This document shows, piece after piece, positions 11,815 through 22,420 of a DNA stretch of 64,000 nucleotides. Below the pieces are notes generated by a model. That model had not been told where the DNA came from and made no database searches. It was given only the letters and a program-made list of their open reading frames with translations. The stretch's first letter is position 1; each line of letters begins with the position of its first letter. The DNA is from Roridomyces roridus. Taxonomy: Eukaryota > Basidiomycota > Agaricomycetes > Agaricales > Mycenaceae. Position numbers and translations under genes: made by a program. The DNA lies in contig JARKIF010000001.1 of NCBI GenBank assembly GCA_029378245.1, forward strand, positions 1,426,001 through 1,490,000, written 5' to 3'.

Positions 11815-12475
11815 CCATAAAAAGCTGTGCAGCAGTCACGGGTTTCTTTGGACTTTGACTCCCCCCACAAGACACCCGACGAGTCGTTACTCACCAGGGA
11901 TGCAGCTGGGTTATACTGCAAGCACAGTGCCGTCGCAGTTGAACAACCGTGTCCTATACATTCGCTCGAGGAGGTGCGTCGCTGTATTCCTCCCACCCTT
12001 CCCAGCTTACCCCTCTTAGATGTCCCTTGGACGACTCGTCGTAGCTTGAATGCATGGTGGACTAGGTCTGTCTGCGACCCGCCATCTTCCCATCTCCTGC
12101 TCAATCTTTCTCAGTGATTGATCACAACGCCTCAGGCCTTCCTTCGCAGGGCTGGATGCGAATCCGGCTACCGCGTGCGTCCCCTCTTTCTTCACCCAGC
12201 CGTCTCTTTGACACCGTATCCTACAGCTCACGGGAGCTTATGATGCACTGTGACTCGTGCTCCGACATTGCTGCTCCGCGCATCGTTGCTCGTCGACTTT
12301 CGCTGCGCTGCGGCTCCGTTCGAGTGGAGACTATCTGCGTCGACTGCACCCAATAGGCACCTTCAAATCAAATAACCCAGGCCACCTTCCGCATGTATCG
12401 CTGCTTGTCAAGCTTCGTAGTAGTATACGCGCCACTTAGTACTAGTAGAAAAATCGCATTCCGTTCGTGTCTGCT
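11815..12475 (+). other. Putative noncoding transcription unit A, first of a tandem pair
   Basis: No convincing ORF on either strand. Features seen: a TATA-like ATAAAAAG at 11817, a TCCCCCCACA block at 11860-11869, and then a series of pyrimidine-rich segments that look like short introns (for example 11977-12020 beginning GTGCGT and ending CTCTTAG, 12066-12116 ending TTTCTCAG, and 12174-12224 ending CCTACAG) separated by exon-like pieces with stops in all frames. A block at 12364-12475 is shared with unit B. Blocks at the 5' and 3' ends lie 728-731 bp before their partners in unit B, so A and B look like one duplicated unit. A spliced long noncoding RNA or small-RNA host is one reading; a decayed gene is another. 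Confidence 0.4.
12364..12386 (+). repeat. 23-bp direct repeat, copy 1
   Basis: Starts CAAATCAAATAACCCAGG and is identical at all 23 positions to 13095-13117. The following 90 bp are also alignable (CTTGTCAAG, TACGCGC, CTTAGT, GAAAAAT, GTTCGT in the same order). It sits at the 3' end of noncoding unit A. Confidence 0.85.
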
Positions 12476-12540
12476 ACCACGAGTTCGATGTTTGACGCGC
12501 TTTCCGAGGAGGTAGGTGTTTGCCGTTGTTAGGGGCATTG

Positions 12541-13205
12541 TCGTATAAAAGGAGCATCGAGTGCAAATCGGCCCTTCGGACGCCTTTTGCTCCCCCCACA
12601 TTGCTCTTGACTCGTCATTGCATCGCGGGTACGCGCTACATTTGGACTGCGAACAACGACTTGGCCGACCTCCATTGCTTTGCATCGGTGAATCCTTTTT
12701 CGTTCTTTCTTTCATCGCACTGACGGACACACCAGGTTCGACATTCATGATCTTTCCCGGTCGTCTATGCTCGAGGTACGCGCCCATCCTACCCCATCCA
12801 ATGCCTCATTCTTACGCGCACACAGGTTCCGTCTCAACACATGATCGCTGCAGTGGTCTTGGCGTCGAGTTACGGTTTCAGGTGCGTCTACTCATCACTC
12901 ATCCCTTCTCTCTTTCCTCACCATATCTTCAGTGTCGCGTTGCTACCTCGTTCTTCCTTTCCTCGTAGTGGGCGGTTGTCATTGAGACCCGCCGTTCGCC
13001 GCACGCGTATGTCCACCGTTCCCTCCAATCTACGCCCTTTCTCATATCTTGTTGCAGCTTCGCATTCATTGCGTCGTCGCGTTGTGGTAGATAACAAATC
13101 AAATAACCCAGGCCACCCGGAACGCGTATACACCATCTTGTCAAGTGTAGATAGTTTGTACGCGCGCTTCTTAGTTGAAAAATAGACGCGTTTTTGTTCG
13201 TCAAA
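12541..13205 (+). other. Putative noncoding transcription unit B, second of a tandem pair
   Basis: Copy of unit A with much sequence drift. TATAAAAGG at 12544, TCCCCCCACA at 12591-12600, then intron-like segments, among them 12687-12734 ending CACCAG, 12778-12825 (GTACGC to ACACAG), 12881-12932 (GTGCGT to TCTTCAG) and one ending TTGTTGCAG at 13057, and a 3' block at 13095-13205 shared with unit A. Exon-like pieces are only 35-60 bp and hold stops in every frame. The unit is convergent with the CAF120-like gene. Its role is unknown. Confidence 0.4.
13095..13117 (+). repeat. 23-bp direct repeat, copy 2
   Basis: Identical to 12364-12386, 731 bp downstream of it, at the 3' end of noncoding unit B. 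Confidence 0.85.
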
Positions 13206-13304
13206 TTGAAGACCGTAATAAAATATGTGTCCATTAGAAAACAAGTGAATGGTAGCATGATCGTATGCAGGATATCTAATGTAAAAGCCATTTTTGAAAG
13301 AAAA

Positions 13305-16300
13305 TCACGTCGGTCTTGGGCTAGATCGCGCGTCGTCCGCTGCACGAATGAGAGGTGAGCCCCGCGCTGGCGACGACCTGGCAGGGGAACCCGGTCGCGA
13401 CGGTGTCCGTGCTTGTTGCCCCAACACGCTCGGCGGCGCAAGCGGCTCCATGCCAGGCGACCCATTCCCAGGCCCGAATCGCGGGTCAAACCCCGACATG
13501 CCCGTCATCTGCATCGGCATCCCCCCAGGACTCATCATGGGCATCCCCATCATCGACATCCGCGGGTCAAACATCGACATATGGCCACCAGTCATCATCG
13601 GGTTCAACGGCTGCTGCTGCGCGCCCCCGCCAGTCCCACCTTCACCGCCCACCTGCGAACCGGCTTGCGAAAAGGCCATCATCGCCTGCTGGTACGCTTG
13701 CGCAGCTGCTTGTTGAGCCGCAAACATGGCTTGTTGAGGATTATAGCCCGGCATCATTCCAGGATACCCCATTCCTGTCATCATTGGGTTCATCCCTTGC
13801 CCAGTCATCATCGGGTTCATCCCCTGCCCAGTCATCATCGGATTCATGCCCTGCCCAGTCATCATAGGATTCATGCCCATCATCGGGTTCATACCCATCA
13901 TCATCGGGTTCCCCATCATGGGATTGAACGCAGGGTATTGCCCACCAAACATCGACCCGCCTTGCTGCATCTGGTCAAGCTGCTGTCGTTGCTGCTCGTC
14001 GAATCGCCGCTGCCGATCTTCCGCGACGCGCTTCTCCCGCTCTCGCTCCGTCAACGCTGCACCCACACCACCCTCGCGTTTCCGTTCTCGCTCATGCGCA
14101 GTAATTGCACCGAGCAAACCCGTTTGCGGTGGTGGCGGTTTATTCGGCACATTGATTAATGACGCGCCACTTTCCCTGGCGAGTTCTTCCTGCCGTTTTG
14201 CCGACCGATCTTGTTTGTCCTGCATGCCTGCTGACAATAACCCTTGGGGTGTGAACGCCTTGGTGAGTTTCGTGTCATCGAGCTGCACAAACGTGTCGCG
14301 GCCATCCGATGGGGGTGCGAGGGGGTTCCGATTCCCGGGATCAAGCACTTGACTCCACATTTGTCGCTGTGCGGCGGGCTGGGGCATGTCTGCTTGACTA
14401 CGTAGTTGCGTACCGTCGTCAAAGTACGTCCGTCTCCCAGGTTCAGAATATGGATCCGACACCATTCGCCGTTGCATCCCGTCAGAATCGGCTGTAAAGT
14501 GGGTCAGAATGCAAGCAAGCAACGTGAATGCGAATAACTCACCGGCAAAGGGCCGATTAGGGATCTGGGGCAGATTCCGAGGAGGCCGTAGATGCGACTG
14601 CGTTTGTGAGAGCTCGTCGCCATAGTTTGGCTGCTGCACGCCATAGTTTGGCTGCTGCCCGCCACCACGCGCCGAGTGGTTATTGACCGAGGATGGCCCA
14701 GAGGACGGCGTTGGCTGTCGGTTGATCGGTGACGGTGCTACGTCTGAATCAGCATCATCATCGTCCTCCTCCTCTTCCTCCTCTTCCTCCTCGTCACTAC
14801 TCTCGTTCCAACCTCCACGCTCGGGGAGTCGGGACTTTCGCTTCCCGTTCGTCCGCCCCGGTCGATGTACGGCCGCATGGTGAGCGGCCTGTTGCGCTTC
14901 GATTTTCGCCTTGCGCTCCGCCGCACTTTTCGACGGTGCAAATGAAGACTTGAATTCAGCTGAAGGCACCGGCGACTGGTTTCCGTTTGACACGCCTCGT
15001 TCGGCGGCGGCATGTGGTCGTAATGGCGCTGTTGTGGCCACATCGTCATACTCCGTCTGTGGTTGCTGGTCGTTCACGTCCAGGTAAGACAATGCCGCAA
15101 GCGCATCGAGGTCTTCGTTGGATGGCGCAGGAGGAGGAGGCGCGTGTTCAGTAGCGGGGTTCATGCTGAGTTCGCTCTGAGAGTCTTCCTCGGTGAGAGA
15201 CTGAGAAAGCACACGGTCAGGGCCGCGATATCCCCTTGTGCTATTCTGCGCACGTGCTCCGGAAGGCTTACGTCCCAACGGTGCCGTAAGCTCCGATCGT
15301 GGACTCGTCGTCGTCGAATAAATAGACGGACTGGACGCAGACGGTGATGCGACTTTCGGTGACTCGATGGGTTGGTGGAATGCCATCGGCGTGCCTTGTC
15401 GTTGCATTGGACTCTGAACACCATAGGAATCCTCATTCTTATCCTCATCCTCATCCTCATCCTCCTCATCCTCGTCCGACTCGTCATCGCCTTCAGAAAT
15501 CGTCGTCGGCTGTTGACGTGGAGGAACCTTTTGCCGGGGTGCCGAATCGAATTGTTGCATATAATACAACGCACCAGCCTCGGCCGAAAAATTGTTCTGC
15601 TCGTCTGTTGGTGTGTGACCCACATTGGAGAATGGTGAGGTGAGGCTGGAGGACTGGGAAGACATTCGTTGCGCCGGGTTTCCCGAGGGCGGGTCGTACA
15701 CCGAGTGCGGCGACGTCAAGATGGACGTTGGCGAGTGGTTCATGGAGCGGTTCACAACTTCGGGCGGAGGCGAAGAGAGGGGCGGAGATGAAGGCAGAGC
15801 CATCGAGGTCGGAGATGAAGGCTGCGGCGATACCTGGGTAGGTGAACGCGGCGGCGGTACGATCGGCAGAGCTGAAGCTACTGGTTGAGGTGCCACCATT
15901 CGGATGCTGCTGCCAGGCTGCGACCCAGCAGAAGATCCAAGTCGCGAGAGACTAGTATTGCCAGCTGATTCCTGGCTACGCAAGGAGGCGGCCTCTTTGG
16001 TCGGTGGAGATGGCGCCCGCCCAAGAGACGAGGTGGGACTACGGGTGAACGGTCCATCCTCGAGTACATGAGGGAGCGATGGCGACGTCGCCTGACGTGG
16101 TGGAGAAGCCATCCGTGGTGGTTCTTCTGCCGGCCCTGCACTCCCACTTCCGTTTAGCGTCGGCCTGCGTTGAGGACTTAGGACCGCTTGGGAGTCGAGG
16201 GAGGACATCTGGCGCGTGCTCGTGCTTCCTCCCTCGGAAATCGGGGTTAGGTGGTGGTTCTGCGGTGGTGCAGAGGAGCCGTTGGACTGCCCAAAGGTAA

Positions 16301-18114
16301 GTGGCGGCAACTGTGGCCCAGACTGGACCGGAGGGCTCTGCTGCGAGGCAGGTCCGTTGCCAAGATCGCCGATGGGCGGGAGCGAGGGCGGGCCATCGAG
16401 AGGACGTGGTGAAAGTTGCTGCTGCGGTTGTTGTTGCGAACGAGGTGGCGCTCTTTCAGCCATCCGCGCGGCAAGAATCTGCAAAAGCCTAGACCTAATA
16501 GACGAGGTGCGGTCATCTCTAACGTCTAGCGTTTCCGCTTGCTTTCGATCAAGGAAGAGAAGCTTTTGAGGGATAATGAGTATTGTAGAACGGCACATAT
16601 CGCGCCAAGATACGCACATCGCGGTCGTCTCCGACTGGATAAGCAAACATGAGTGAATGGGACTCGCGTGGATCCCAAGACCATGCTTGTGGACGTCCAT
16701 AGAGCTGGAATGCATCATGGAGTGCTGTAACTTGATCAATAATAGCAAATAAAAGAGGACAACGCCTCACCAACTATCCATTTGAGCATCTCCTCCGCCT
16801 GTCCCAGCCCGCCCTCAAGCTCGGGCATGATCAAAATCCAGCCCTCCCTGCGACGCATATCTCCTGCGGCCTCCTCGGCGCCGATGAAGCCCTCGAGCTT
16901 AATGAGTGTGCTGCGGCTGATGAGGTCCGGGCGCTCTGGATACACGGCAAACGCCTGCGTGACATTGTGGAACGTGAGCAATGGCTTCTTGCGTTCCTTG
17001 GCTTTCGGTCCTGCATACATGGAAATGACGGGTCGCGCCTGGAGGGGACTTTCTGGGCGGTCGTGTTCCTTGGAGAGAAGAGATTGGATATGCGTTTCTT
17101 GTTCCGGACAGTGCCCGCGTTCGACGCGTCGACCGGAATGGATTCGGCGGCGGCGGTTACTGCCATCCAGACCTTCTTCCAGTCTGTCTGGCCCGCGATG
17201 CGGATCCGGACCCAGCCCTCCATGCGACCATTGTGCAGCGTCGTCGGGTGATCGGGTCCTAAAATGAGATATTTAGATGCAATGGATTAAAGATATGTAG
17301 AATACTGACCGCTGAGCGTTATTCTTAGCAGATGAGAAGTGTAGATCTCCTCGAGGCGCGACTTTTCCCATGCGGACAGTCGAAGGGCAGCAGCCCACGC
17401 CAACAGTGACTGGGTATCCGGGCATGAGAAGAGGAGGAGGTTCGACCCAGCCGTGTTGAGTGTGAGCACATCGGGGTATCGTTTGGCGGGCGAAGTTGGT
17501 GTCTCCGGGACGGTCACGGAGCCCAGGACGTGAACGAAGGCGTCCGTCATATTGACGTAGGCCGGGGGAACCTCCCTGCCCTGCGCACTCGCTTCTTGAA
17601 TCTGCTTCATGTCCCATAGACTCAGAGTCGTTCCACCGAGCTGCGCCCAAACCTCGGTCCATCCTTCGTCCTTGGCTGGTTTCTGCCCATCCGCCTGACG
17701 CTCGATGCGGCGTACGAGAGGCCCGGAGAAGTATATCTTGCGGGCATGAGCAGTGGTGAGCGTCACGACTGAGCGAATTTCGGGATGGAGCGGTTGGGCA
17801 GGTACTGGTGGTCGGTCGCCTGATGGACGCGACGGCTGCAGATCTGGCTGCGGCGGCGGCTGTTCCATCTTGGGTTTTGTGAGGAACGATTGGGAACGCT
17901 GGGGAGAACCCTGCTCCTGGGTGCCCCTGCGGTTGAAGGAGAAGAAGGAAGAGGATCGGTTGTGAGTGTTCTCTTGAAACGACGGGCGTCGCTGTGATGG
18001 CTGCTCCATCGTGCTGTTGAAGACGGGTTGACGAGGACTGGACAGTTCCCGGAGTTTGGTTGGCGAAACAAAGGACTGGTGGCGGCTATCCCACTGCGGG
18101 GAGCTCGAGCTCAT
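13305..18114 (-). CDS. PH-domain protein of the CAF120/SKG3 family
   Basis: Fungal protein related to yeast Caf120 (CCR4-NOT associated) and Skg3, which act at the bud neck and in mRNA control. N-terminus MSSSSPQWDSRHQSFVSP, then a low-complexity part and a folded region with HPEIRSVVTLTTAHARKIYF, EGWTEVWAQLGGTTLSLWD and NLLLFSCPDTQSLLAWAAAL (PH-like), followed by MEGWVRIRIAGQTDWKKVW, LLTFHNVTQAFAVYPERPDL and LEGFIGAEE, a second PH-like unit diagnostic of the family. The rest, about 1,000 residues, is disordered: Pro/Ser/Gln-rich, acidic runs, and Met-rich tandem repeats near the C-terminus. An in-frame intron interrupts PFA-ADSDG near 14490-14540. Near 17065-17085 the frame changes without a good intron (see findings). 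Start at the first ATG of the MSSSSPQ exon. Confidence 0.78.
13777..13884 (-). repeat. 27-bp coding minisatellite (Met-rich nonapeptide repeat)
   Basis: Four tandem 27-nt units (13777-13803, 13804-13830, 13831-13857, 13858-13884, the last partly diverged) encode GMNPMMTGQ on the minus strand inside the CAF120-like gene. Degenerate MNPMM units continue on the 5' side of the coding strand. Likely a site of repeat-number variation. Confidence 0.85.
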
Positions 18115-18182
18115 GGACGCGCAAATCAAGAAATTCTACAATATAACACAGGTCATGCTCCACACGTGTTCTATCTAGCAAC

Positions 18183-18786
18183 CTATTCGTCCACCACCGT
18201 CGTCGTCCCCGTCACCCGATTAATGACCATTGCCTTGTTGTTTCTGGCGCCTAATGTGAGCCAGTGGGAGATTAAAGTCACGGCGCGTACTCACAAGGGA
18301 TAGTGGCAAAAGTCGACTGGCTCTCTACACCAGAATCAGCATGACGTCGCGTCGACGGATCACCGCGGTTTACCTGGTGCCTCCGCATAGATAAGACAAC
18401 CCTTCAGCGCCAGCTTGGAGAGCATGAGGAAGGCGCGCAGAGGCGGGGAACCCGACAAAATCTCCAGTGCGGACAGTCGTGTCTTCACCTTCTCCGGCAC
18501 AAAGCAGAGTACCGCTTCCCCCGAGGATGTAGTACCACTCTTCATCGACGTCGTGGAAGTGCTCGAGCTGTACCATGTCAGCTACATACGTCGCTTAACC
18601 AGGCCTGATCTTGACCGTAGATATCTTGCCAGGCGCCAGCGTGGCCTGGTGAACGGCCGTCTTGGTCAGGCCAACCTGGTCTCCAAGAGAAGTTTGGTCA
18701 CGACCGCGAGACGAGTCGAGGGGGTGCAGCCGCGGTTTGAGGAGAGATTGGATTGCTGCTGCACGTAAGATGGGGAAGGAGGCCAT
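18183..18786 (-). CDS. Cupin-domain protein
   Basis: About 160 residues in four exons. MASFPILRAAAIQSLLKPRL start, then LAPGKIST spliced (donor GTCAAG, about 49-nt intron) to LEHFHDVDEEWYYILGGSG, the cupin motif 1 with HxH and Glu metal ligands, GDFVGFPASARLPHALQAG (motif 2 with His), YLCGGTR, REPVDFCHYPL and a C-terminus GTTTVVDE. Single-domain cupins of this kind bind one metal ion. Substrates range from sugars to dioxygenase substrates, and nothing here decides between them. The gene is 69 bp from the start of the CAF120-like gene, both on the minus strand. Confidence 0.75.
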
Positions 18787-19076
18787 GAAGTTAACGAGGT
18801 CTGGGAATCGGAGCCATCTGAGTCCCCGACTCGCGTCACTTGTTCCCACTCTTGTTAGCAGTCTTTTTCCGATTTGCTTGAAAGCCCTTTGCAGCGATCG
18901 AAAGAACCAAGAAATCAGCCTGAAAGTGGGAGAAAGATGATGAAGGGAACGGTCAAGTGCCAGTTTGTTCTGCTTTGTTTTGCCGCTCGAAAGAGCCTCT
19001 TTCATGGCGCGCAGGTTGGTATAAAGGCGCCTCCCTTTGCCACTGACCTTCACGTCCCTCTACCATTTCCTCTACC

Positions 19077-21775
19077 ATGGATAGACCATTCATTATTACC
19101 CAAAGCATCTACAAACTAAACTGTCCTCCGATTCGCGTTCACCCCATCCACGAGTCAAACCTCACCCAAACCCTCGTACAGCAGTTTCTCGACGCCGTTC
19201 CTACCAATGGGGCCGTTGGCGTCGCCCCATTATACGACAGATTCTTCAATTTGACGGCCATAGCACTCTCCGCCCCCGAGCGCGTCCTCCTCGTGCATCT
19301 CAACACAAAAGCGGAACACCCTCGGCCTCGAAAAGGGAAAAACAACGCGTCGGGGCGAGAACTCCTCGCCAATCTGATTCTCTGCTCAGAGCGCTATACA
19401 AAATACGCGTTATTCATGGACCTCGTCGCGCTCTCCCTCTTTTTCAACCACCGATTACGCATTTCCCATGCTGTGGACCTGCAGGACGCCGTACAGGATG
19501 GACGAGGGTCGGTCGCGGCGCTGGTCTCCATCGCGGGTGGCGAGGCGATGTTGAACAAGGCCAATCTGACGCGGTTGTTTGTGAACGATGAAAATGAGGG
19601 CGTGCCGATCGCTGACTTGGCGCTGCAAGCTTGGTTTTTGGGGCGGGCGGCCAGCTCGGCGAAGCTGGAAATGAGGGTCAAGCACGTTGTACGAATTCAT
19701 ACCAATCTGCTCAGCGATGTGGTGCGTTTCTTACTTTTCTTCCTAGGCTACTAAAACTGGTCTAACATGCTTGGCAGAGGCTATTCGCTCTCGCAAGGCT
19801 GGCCCGCCAAGCGCGACAAAGAACCGACATCAAACCCGTCCGCGTCGAGAACGAGGTGGAGAACGAGTTTAAATTCGAGGGAAAAGACGGGAAACTTCAA
19901 GTTACCTCAACCCGCTACAAAACACGGGTACTCGAATCCAGAAACCAGCGCGTCGAAGTCGAGAGCATCATTGACGGTATTGCTGGCATGACTTTACACG
20001 GAAAGACCGTGCACGTCGACGGGCGAACTGCGCATATCAACCTCAACTCTGCCACCATCTCCGGCGACACGATTCGCGTGACGACAGTGCGTCTTTGTCT
20101 AACTGTGCGGTCCAGTGCTGAGCAGCTTCCAGGTGGGCCGCGAAGCGCCCACTATTGCGGAAAAACAGCGCGAACGCATTGTCATGCAGGCGCTGCAACG
20201 CACCACCTCAATGCTCTCCTCCCCCTTCTTCCAGGCACTGTGGCTTCCGGGCGAGGCTCCAGTGTGGCCGCGAACCGGGCGCAGCACCTCCGCAACGCTG
20301 TACTATCCGCCAGCGAAGCTCAACTCGTCCCAGACGCAGGCTGTTCGTGCGATTCTTTCCGATGAGAAGAACATTGTTCTCGTGCAGGGACCGCCTGGGA
20401 GTGGAAAGACAACGGTGATCGCGGCGGCTGTTATGAGTATTGTGACGAGTGAGGATACGGAACGGTCGTTGTGGCTTGTCGCGCAGAGTAATGTTGCGGT
20501 CAAGAATATCGCGGAGAAGTTGGCTGATGTGCAGCTTGACTTTACACTGATTGTTTCCAAGGGTGGGTGGGCTTTCTGCAGCGGCTCGCTATCTCACTGA
20601 CTCTCTTTCCTAGATTTTCACTATGATTGGTGAGCTGCGTCTCTTCCTTGCAGGATTCTTCGGTTTAAACACCCTAGGCACGAGCATCTATACGGCCACG
20701 TCGTGGACAATGTCATACGCTCGGACGAGCTGGTCGACGATATCGTCGCTATGGAAAAGAGGATACTGCATTCGCGCGTCGTGCTCTGCACTCTCGCTAT
20801 GCTCTCCAACCCGCGCATATCCCCAATTGTGCGATTGCGCCCCCTGCAGACGCTTATGGTGGACGAGGCGTCGCAGATTGAGATTGGTGATTATGTCCCA
20901 GTGTTGAACAAGTATTCGAAGAGTTTGGAGAAGATGGTGTTTATTGGGGATGATAAGCAGCGTTGGTAATTTTCCTTTTCCAGGGTTAATTTGGCTGACT
21001 TTGGACGCAGTGCCTCCACATGGCGCGAAAAATGTGTATTCACTTCAAAGTGTATTCGAGCTCAAGCATCTCCGGAACGAAGCTATCTTTCTTGATACGC
21101 AATGTGGGTTATCCCCCCTACTCACATTTGGCCTCAATGCTCATGCCTTCACAAGATCGGATGCCCTTGCAACTGGGGACGTTTATCGGGAAACATGTCT
21201 ACGACGGCAAACTCAAGACTGTGCATCGCGTCACCAAGTCCTGCTTGCGCTTCGTAGACGTGTTGGACGGTGCCGAGGCTCCCAAGGGGCATAGTTGGAT
21301 TGTACGTATCCACTTGTGCGAATTTTTGCCTATTGACGCAAGCTGTAGAATGATCCTGAGGCTAAAGAGGTTATCGAAGAAGCGCGGCAGTGCCACGAAA
21401 GAGGAAGGTCGTACCGTGTCTTGACGCCCTACGACGCTCAGAGGTGTTTGTTGGAGACGCGGTTGAAGGCGGCGAACATTCCTTGGGAGAACAAAGTCTT
21501 CAATGTGGACTCATTTCAAGGTTGGTTCTGTTAAGGGTTACTGAGTCTGAACTCACTGAGCGCTTGTAGGGAACGAAGACGACTATATTATCGTGTCGCT
21601 TGTGCGCACAGAAAAGATCGGGTTTCTGTCGGATGTGCGACGCGTGAATGTGATGCTCACAAGATGCCGGAAGGGGATGTCAATCTGCACGAAGCGGCAG
21701 TTTGTTGAGGGCCCGGCAAGTTCGACGCTTGTTGGACTGCTCGCTGAGGAACTTGGGGACGAGGTGTGGGTTTAG
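19077..21775 (+). CDS. UPF1-like superfamily 1 helicase, tandem copy 1
   Basis: About 790 residues in nine or so exons. Motifs in order: Q-like LNSSQTQAVRAIL, Walker A VQGPPGSGKTTVI, motif Ia LVAQSNVAVKNIAEKL, Walker B LMVDEASQIEIGDYVPV, motif III FIGDDKQLPP, motif IV region YRMPLQLGTFIGKHVYDGKL, motif V TPYDAQRCLLETRL with VDSFQGNEDDYIIVSLVRT, and motif VI VNVMLTRCRKGMSI. These are AAA_11/AAA_12-type RNA/DNA helicase motifs, all intact. The N-terminal 250 residues (SLFFNHRLRISHAVDLQDA, IADLALQAWFLGRA) recall a 3'-5' exonuclease fold, with no clear catalytic acids. An RNA-surveillance or silencing role is possible but not shown. Introns of about 50 nt; motif DWHEHLYGHVVD fixes the junction near 20630-20680. 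Confidence 0.85.
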
Positions 21776-22420
21776 GTGAAAGGGATACACTACTACATAG
21801 AATGATACCGTTAGATTATAGATAAGGTAGCGGAGGTGGCAAGGAGGTGGAGGAAAATGGCAACAGAATGATCCGGGTGATTGATGCACGACTCATCGCG
21901 TCTTTTCTCGCCAGGACGAACGCAGACTGACGCGTTTCTTTGCCAAAATTTCTCGCGTGGTCCACCCACCTTGCCTACACGCGGCTTTGGGGTTGTCCGA
22001 CGTTCACCGCTTCGGACTTCACCCATCTGCGTCGTCGTCAAGCCCAAGTCAAGCCCCTTCGAGTTGTCCCGATGTGGACGACTGCGAGGCACGTTGCGTC
22101 GCCCTCGACCTGGCGGTCTTGACCTCACCCCGACAAATTATTCAACTCAAATATCAAAGTTTTTTTGAGCCCATTTCTCGGGTTACGTGTGCAGAGTCGA
22201 GACGAATTCGGCTGGTCGCTGGAGCGAAAACGGCGGCATGACCCGTCCTTTTCCACATTTTCGTTGAGCAGAGCTACGCCTTGTATCTAAATCTGGAAAT
22301 TTAATGCCGCGTGCCGAGCAGAATTACTTCACGATCTCGTGACGGCGTTTCGTTCTCTCACAGGCCACGATGCCAGCTCCCAATACACAGAATTCGGTGG
22401 GCCTGGAATGAAATACCACG
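21776..22420. other. Spacer between the two helicase genes
   Basis: I see no exon set. The sequence just before 22420 may hold a short upstream exon of helicase copy 2 (an ATG at 22370 followed by a possible GTGGGC donor), but this is weak. Confidence 0.4.

Noticed and set aside
11827..13185. Several open frames of 60-135 codons in the tandem units
   Set aside because: They are cut by intron-like segments, are not shared between units A and B, and have no domain, so I do not call them genes.
22370..22420. ATG at 22370 as start of helicase copy 2
   Set aside because: Would require an extra intron with a weak donor, and gives no added similarity to copy 1; left as an alternative only.
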